Assembly (NCBI GenBank): GCA_900317955.1 | Contig: ONIP01000007.1 | Location: 1-64,000, forward strand | Length of the DNA: 64,000 nucleotides | DNA from: an uncultured Bacteroidales bacterium | GTDB lineage: Bacteria > Bacteroidota > Bacteroidia > Bacteroidales > P3 | Reading direction: 5' to 3' | Shown: one piece after another, positions 63,753 through 64,000 of the stretch | How positions within the stretch are numbered: position 1 is the stretch's first letter | Layout: each line of letters starts with the position of its first letter | Notes under the pieces: generated by a model | Told to the model about the DNA's origin: nothing | The model's input: the letters and a program-made list of their open reading frames with translations, nothing else | Database searches by the model: none | Translations under genes and position numbers: made by a program

Positions 63753-64000
63753 ATAGGGTTTCTATTATCTTTTGGGCTAGGACGCTGGCGAGTTTTTCTT
63801 TAGATTCTACGGTCCAACCGGCGACGTGAGGGGAGAGAACTGTGCGGGGGGAGTTGAACAGGTAGCGGAAAGCGTCGGGCAGGTGGTCGAGGTCGAGGCC
63901 GTCGCGGGTCATGTCTTCGTACTCTATGACATCGAGGGCGGCACCGAGCATGTGTCCGTTGTCGAGTGCGCGAACTAGGCTGGGGGTGTCCACTACGGCA
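63727..64000 (-). CDS. D-isomer-specific 2-hydroxyacid dehydrogenase, C-terminal part
   Basis: The frame is open to the window edge, so only the C-terminal 90 residues are visible. AVVDTPSLVRALDNGHMLGAALDV, the catalytic His in SPHVAGWT, and the following helix match the end of D-3-phosphoglycerate dehydrogenase-like enzymes (GAALDVxxxE..PxxxxxNVxxTPHxAG). SerA is possible, but the rest of the gene is needed. The extreme C-terminus lies in a 20-bp tandem repeat and is probably not conserved. Confidence 0.85.
   Translation of the reverse strand, partial: AVVDTPSLVRALDNGHMLGAALDVIEYEDMTRDGLDLDHLPDAFRYLFNSPRTVLSPHVAGWTVESKEKLASVLAQKIIETLSLPNHRNP

Overview
The window looks like chromosomal DNA of an uncultured member of the Bacteroidota, most likely the order Bacteroidales. 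Several signs agree. Most operons are preceded by the Bacteroidota sigma-A promoter (TAnnTTTG, usually followed by CA), and Shine-Dalgarno sites are largely absent. Three large secreted proteins end in type IX secretion (T9SS) sorting domains, and a PorT-like protein is encoded. There is a cobalamin riboswitch with btuB and a BtuG-type surface propeller, a DUF4476 protein, and a long-loop LspA. I see no prophage, insertion sequence, CRISPR array or plasmid module.

Layout. 1-780: a small hypothetical gene and a promoter-to-terminator structured small RNA. 1.0-7.05 kb (minus): a secreted propeller, two paralogous outer-membrane barrels, and a riboswitch-btuB-btuG vitamin B12 uptake operon. 7.2-9.9 kb: mutS. 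10.27-12.05 kb: a tRNA cluster (Gly, Gly, Leu, Lys, a broken Pro, Thr) running into rpsF-rpsR-rplI, where rpsF is frameshifted. 12.2-21.4 kb: small lipoproteins, an SDR/metallo-hydrolase pair, an AraC regulator, a HAD protein, RNase R and an M3 peptidase. 21.5-29.6 kb: a coiled-coil lipoprotein, a 1523-aa BspA-like leucine-rich-repeat protein and a frameshifted T9SS cargo. 29.9-35.6 kb: a metallo-hydrolase, a DRTGG/PHP pair, and the operon ftsE - OmpA-like - FemAB-like - rlmH. 36.0-40.8 kb: a 1574-aa fibronectin-III T9SS cargo. 40.9-45.4 kb: trkA with two trkH genes. 45.7-49.2 kb: acyl-CoA synthetase, glycosyltransferase, hexapeptide acetyltransferase. 49.4-53.9 kb: a DUF4476 protein and a third T9SS cargo. 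54.1-61.7 kb: one long close-packed set, response regulator - histidine kinase - thioesterase - asparaginase - porT - FAD oxidoreductase - uvrB. 61.9-64.0 kb: tRNA-Phe, lspA, a palindromic element, a DUF3109 protein and a truncated dehydrogenase.

How the genes connect. The B12 operon is a standard riboswitch-controlled corrinoid importer. The three T9SS cargo proteins share an InlB/Flg_new-type repeat module, and PorT belongs to the same secretion route. The most notable anomalies are two apparent small deletions within 300 bp (tRNA-Pro T-arm and rpsF), a T7 frameshift separating a signal peptide from its T9SS cargo, two genes whose natural N-termini have no canonical start codon, and several short-period tandem repeats at operon borders. 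I found no convincing new multi-gene system. The best candidates for undescribed biology are the orphan structured RNA at 607-776, the terminator-containing leader of the BspA-like gene, and the HDT/NNYI stalk repeat of that protein.
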